NCBI GenBank assembly: GCA_027485615.1
Contig: JAIXQS010000011.1
Span: forward strand, 1-64,000
DNA from: Verrucomicrobiaceae bacterium
GTDB lineage: Bacteria; Verrucomicrobiota; Verrucomicrobiia; Verrucomicrobiales; Akkermansiaceae
DNA length: 64,000 nucleotides
Direction: 5' to 3'
Each line of letters begins with the position of its first letter. Position 1 is the first letter of the stretch. A program made the translations under genes and the position numbers. Shown here one piece after another: positions 61,865-64,000 of the stretch. A model generated the notes under the pieces. It saw only the letters and a program-made list of their open reading frames with translations. It had not been told where the DNA came from and did not search any database.

Positions 61865-64000
61865 TCAAGACTGCCGTTTACGAGAGGACAGGTTTTTCAG
61901 ATCCTCCATGATCAGGTAAATGCCCGGGACGAGGAAGAGGGTGATCATGGTGGCGAAGAGGCTGCCGAAGGCGAGGGAGACGGCCATGGGGACCAGGAAG
62001 CGCGCCTGCACATCGGTCTGGAGAATCATCGGCATGATACCAATGAACGTGGTCACGGAAGTGAGCATGATGGCACGGAAGCGGCGACCGCCCGCCGCGA
62101 TGGCCGCGTCGTGAAGGCTGCCTGAGGGATCACGATGGCGGTTCACGAAATCCACCATCACAAGTGAGTCGTTGACGACCACGCCGGAGAGCGCGACGAG
62201 ACCGCACATCGACATGATGCTGAGGTTCAGGCCCATCAGGGCGTGACCCCAGATCGCACCGACGAGGCCGAAGGGGATCACCGCCAGGAGGATGAGCGGC
62301 TGCGAATAGGAGCGCAGCGGGATGGCGATGATCACATACATCGCGAGCACGGCCCCGAGGAAACCGATGGTGAGTTCGCGCACGCTGTCGTTCTGGTCTT
62401 TCTGCTCGCCCTCGAAGCCGTAGCGCACGCCGGGGAATTTCCGGGGAATTTCATCAAGCACCTTCGCGGTGTAGGCGGTGACGACCTCGTTTGCGTTCAC
62501 GCCCGGCTCGACATCGGCGGTGACCTTGATCGAGCGCTGGCGGTCGGTGCGCTCGATCACGGCGGGGCCGCGGCCGGGCACGAGCTCGATGACCTGCAGC
62601 ACCGGCACCTCATCGCCTTGCGGGGTGCGAATTTTCATTTCCTCAAGGCTGGCGAGCGTGCGGCGGTCGTCATTGGGGAAACGCACCATGACCTTCACCT
62701 CGTCGCGCCCGCGCTGGAGGCGCTGCACCTCGTTGCCGTAAAATGCGTCCCGCACCTGCGCGGCGACATCGCCGAGCCGGAAGCCCATGGCGCGTCCGGC
62801 CGGGGTGAGTTCGCCGAAACGTAGCTCGTCCTTACCCGCACGGTTCGAGTCCGAGATGTCGATCACGCCGGCATAATCGGCAAGGCCGGCCTTCGCGAAT
62901 TCTGTGGCCGCGATGAGCTGCTCCAGGTCGTTTCCAGTGAGAGCCACGTCGATCGCGTTACCGGAAGTGGCGGTTTCCGCCTGCACACTGAGTTCCACCA
63001 CACCGGGGAGCGTGCCTACCATGCGCCGCCATTCCGTGACGATTTCCTCGGAGCTTGCGGTGCGTTCGGAAGCGGGCGCGAGTTCCAAGGTCACCTCACC
63101 GATGTGCGTCTGCTGCGGCGGGCCGCCGACCGGCACACCGCTCTGGAAAGGCTGCGTGCCCGCGCTGGTGAGGACATGCTTAATGATGTCGCCGCCGTCC
63201 TTCGTCTTGTATTTGTCCGAAAGCAACATGGCCGCCGCCTCGATGCGTTTCACGACCGCTTCGGTTTCGGAAAATGGCACGCCCTGCGAGAGTTCGACCT
63301 TCGCGCTGAGCACGTCGCCCTCGACATCGGGGAAAAAGCGGAACTGGATCATTCCCGTTCCGACGGTGGCGAGCGTGAGAACCAGGATGGCGATGAAGGT
63401 GGCGGCGGTCACGTAGCGCCATTTCAGGGTGAAACCGAGTGCGGGCTGATAGACCTTTTCCACGAACTTTTCCAGGCCATCATTGATTTTGCGCTGAAAG
63501 CGGAAAAAGACGTTCAGTTTCTTGTCCGGATCCACGGGCCTCAACAAAGCGAGGTGCGCGGGTAGCACGAACTTTGATTGGATCAGGGAAAAGGCGAGGG
63601 TCGGGATCACGACGAGCGGGATGTTCGGCCAGATCTTTCCACTGACCCCGCTGAGGCCGAGCATGGGGGTGAAGGCGACCATCGTGGCCAGAATGCCGAA
63701 GACCACCGAGGTGCCCACTTCGCTGGTGCCTTTCCATGCGGCGATGCTGGGGTGCTCGCCATTCTCGATACGGACATAGACAACCTCGGCGGTTACGATC
63801 GCGTCGTCCACGACGATGCCGAGCACCAGGATGAAGGCGAAGAGCGAGATCATGTTGATCGAGATGCCCATGAGCGGCATCAGCCAGATGCCGCCCGCGA
63901 AGGAAAGCGGGATGCTGAGGGCGACGAGAAAAGCCAGCGAGGGGCGGAGGAAAATCGTCAGCACGCCGAGCACCAGGAGGAGTCCGACGAAGGCGTCCTC
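61865..64000 (-). CDS. RND efflux pump permease, HAE1-like (5' end outside window)
   Basis: Partial: the reading frame stays open to the window edge, so the N-terminal third is missing. Seen: GIVVDDAIVTAEVVY (TM4 proton-relay Asp-Asp, HAE1-type), porter-domain loops, and GVVVNDSLVMVDFVNRHRDP in the second half. The C-terminal tail is basic (LSSRKRQS). Works with a periplasmic adaptor and TolC-like channel to export drugs or lipids; which is unknown. Confidence 0.9.
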   Translation of the reverse strand, partial: EDAFVGLLLVLGVLTIFLRPSLAFLVALSIPLSFAGGIWLMPLMGISINMISLFAFILVLGIVVDDAIVTAEVVYVRIENGEHPSIAAWKGTSEVGTSVVFGILATMVAFTPMLGLSGVSGKIWPNIPLVVIPTLAFSLIQSKFVLPAHLALLRPVDPDKKLNVFFRFQRKINDGLEKFVEKVYQPALGFTLKWRYVTAATFIAILVLTLATVGTGMIQFRFFPDVEGDVLSAKVELSQGVPFSETEAVVKRIEAAAMLLSDKYKTKDGGDIIKHVLTSAGTQPFQSGVPVGGPPQQTHIGEVTLELAPASERTASSEEIVTEWRRMVGTLPGVVELSVQAETATSGNAIDVALTGNDLEQLIAATEFAKAGLADYAGVIDISDSNRAGKDELRFGELTPAGRAMGFRLGDVAAQVRDAFYGNEVQRLQRGRDEVKVMVRFPNDDRRTLASLEEMKIRTPQGDEVPVLQVIELVPGRGPAVIERTDRQRSIKVTADVEPGVNANEVVTAYTAKVLDEIPRKFPGVRYGFEGEQKDQNDSVRELTIGFLGAVLAMYVIIAIPLRSYSQPLILLAVIPFGLVGAIWGHALMGLNLSIMSMCGLVALSGVVVNDSLVMVDFVNRHRDPSGSLHDAAIAAGGRRFRAIMLTSVTTFIGIMPMILQTDVQARFLVPMAVSLAFGSLFATMITLFLVPGIYLIMEDLKNLSSRKRQS

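Overview
The window is a GC-rich bacterial chromosome segment. The best guess is a member of the Verrucomicrobiota (Verrucomicrobiae). Evidence for this is an exosortase with an EpsI partner, a sulfatase next to large secreted carbohydrate-active proteins, a tiny AURKAIP1/COX24-like basic protein, a Pro/Ala/Thr-rich membrane protein, and intergenic islands of palindromic and AT-rich repeats. The lineage is inferred from gene families; there is no rRNA here.

Layout. 1-257 holds two copies of a 145-bp-period direct repeat. 280-16000 is a tightly packed plus-strand exopolysaccharide (EPS) or O-antigen locus. It contains a double GT4 glycosyltransferase, two methyltransferase-like proteins, a GT11 fucosyltransferase, several GT2 enzymes, YfhO-like and GT39-like membrane proteins, a polyprenyl-phosphate sugar transferase that starts repeat-unit synthesis, and a ligase/polymerase with TPRs. 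Exosortase and EpsI follow on the minus strand (16003-17744), divergent from prs. 17.8-32.1 kb is mostly core metabolism: prs, ppc, a dihydrolipoyl acyltransferase, a DUF485/Na+ symporter pair, ndk and Sua5. It also holds a Tat-exported oxidoreductase, a decayed chromate transporter and small lipoproteins. 32.7-37.9 kb carries a CNT nucleoside transporter, an MsbA-like exporter, an ELM1-like putative glycosyltransferase and a DUF2071 protein.

38.0-41.6 kb is a minus-strand methyltransferase / FAD oxidoreductase / type III polyketide synthase cluster with a VapBC module sitting inside it. 41.7-46.2 kb has a GNAT-nitrilase fusion, hisG, the COX24-like gene, an RluA-type pseudouridine synthase, a Nif3-like protein and tRNA-Gly(TCC). 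46.2-51.9 kb holds the export half of an EPS system: a secreted protein, an outer-membrane barrel, a Wzc-type tyrosine autokinase, a Wza-like protein and a PDZ protein. 51.9-55.3 kb has a small-subfamily pseudouridine synthase, thioredoxin, a Pro-rich membrane protein and a HupE-like protein. 55.5-61.8 kb is a polysaccharide-degradation island (sulfatase, 793-aa secreted protein, SGNH esterase). The right edge holds an RND pump cut off by the window end.

How it fits together. The first block builds and polymerises a decorated glycan, and the 46-51 kb block likely controls chain length and exports it. Exosortase/EpsI probably anchors sorted proteins in the same envelope, although no sorting-signal substrate lies in this window. 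Three kinds of intergenic palindrome (GC-rich REP-like, AT-rich, and a 10-bp tandem) recur between genes. Start sites given here were chosen from ATGA overlaps, signal peptides and family N-termini. All family assignments come from reading motifs, not from database searches.
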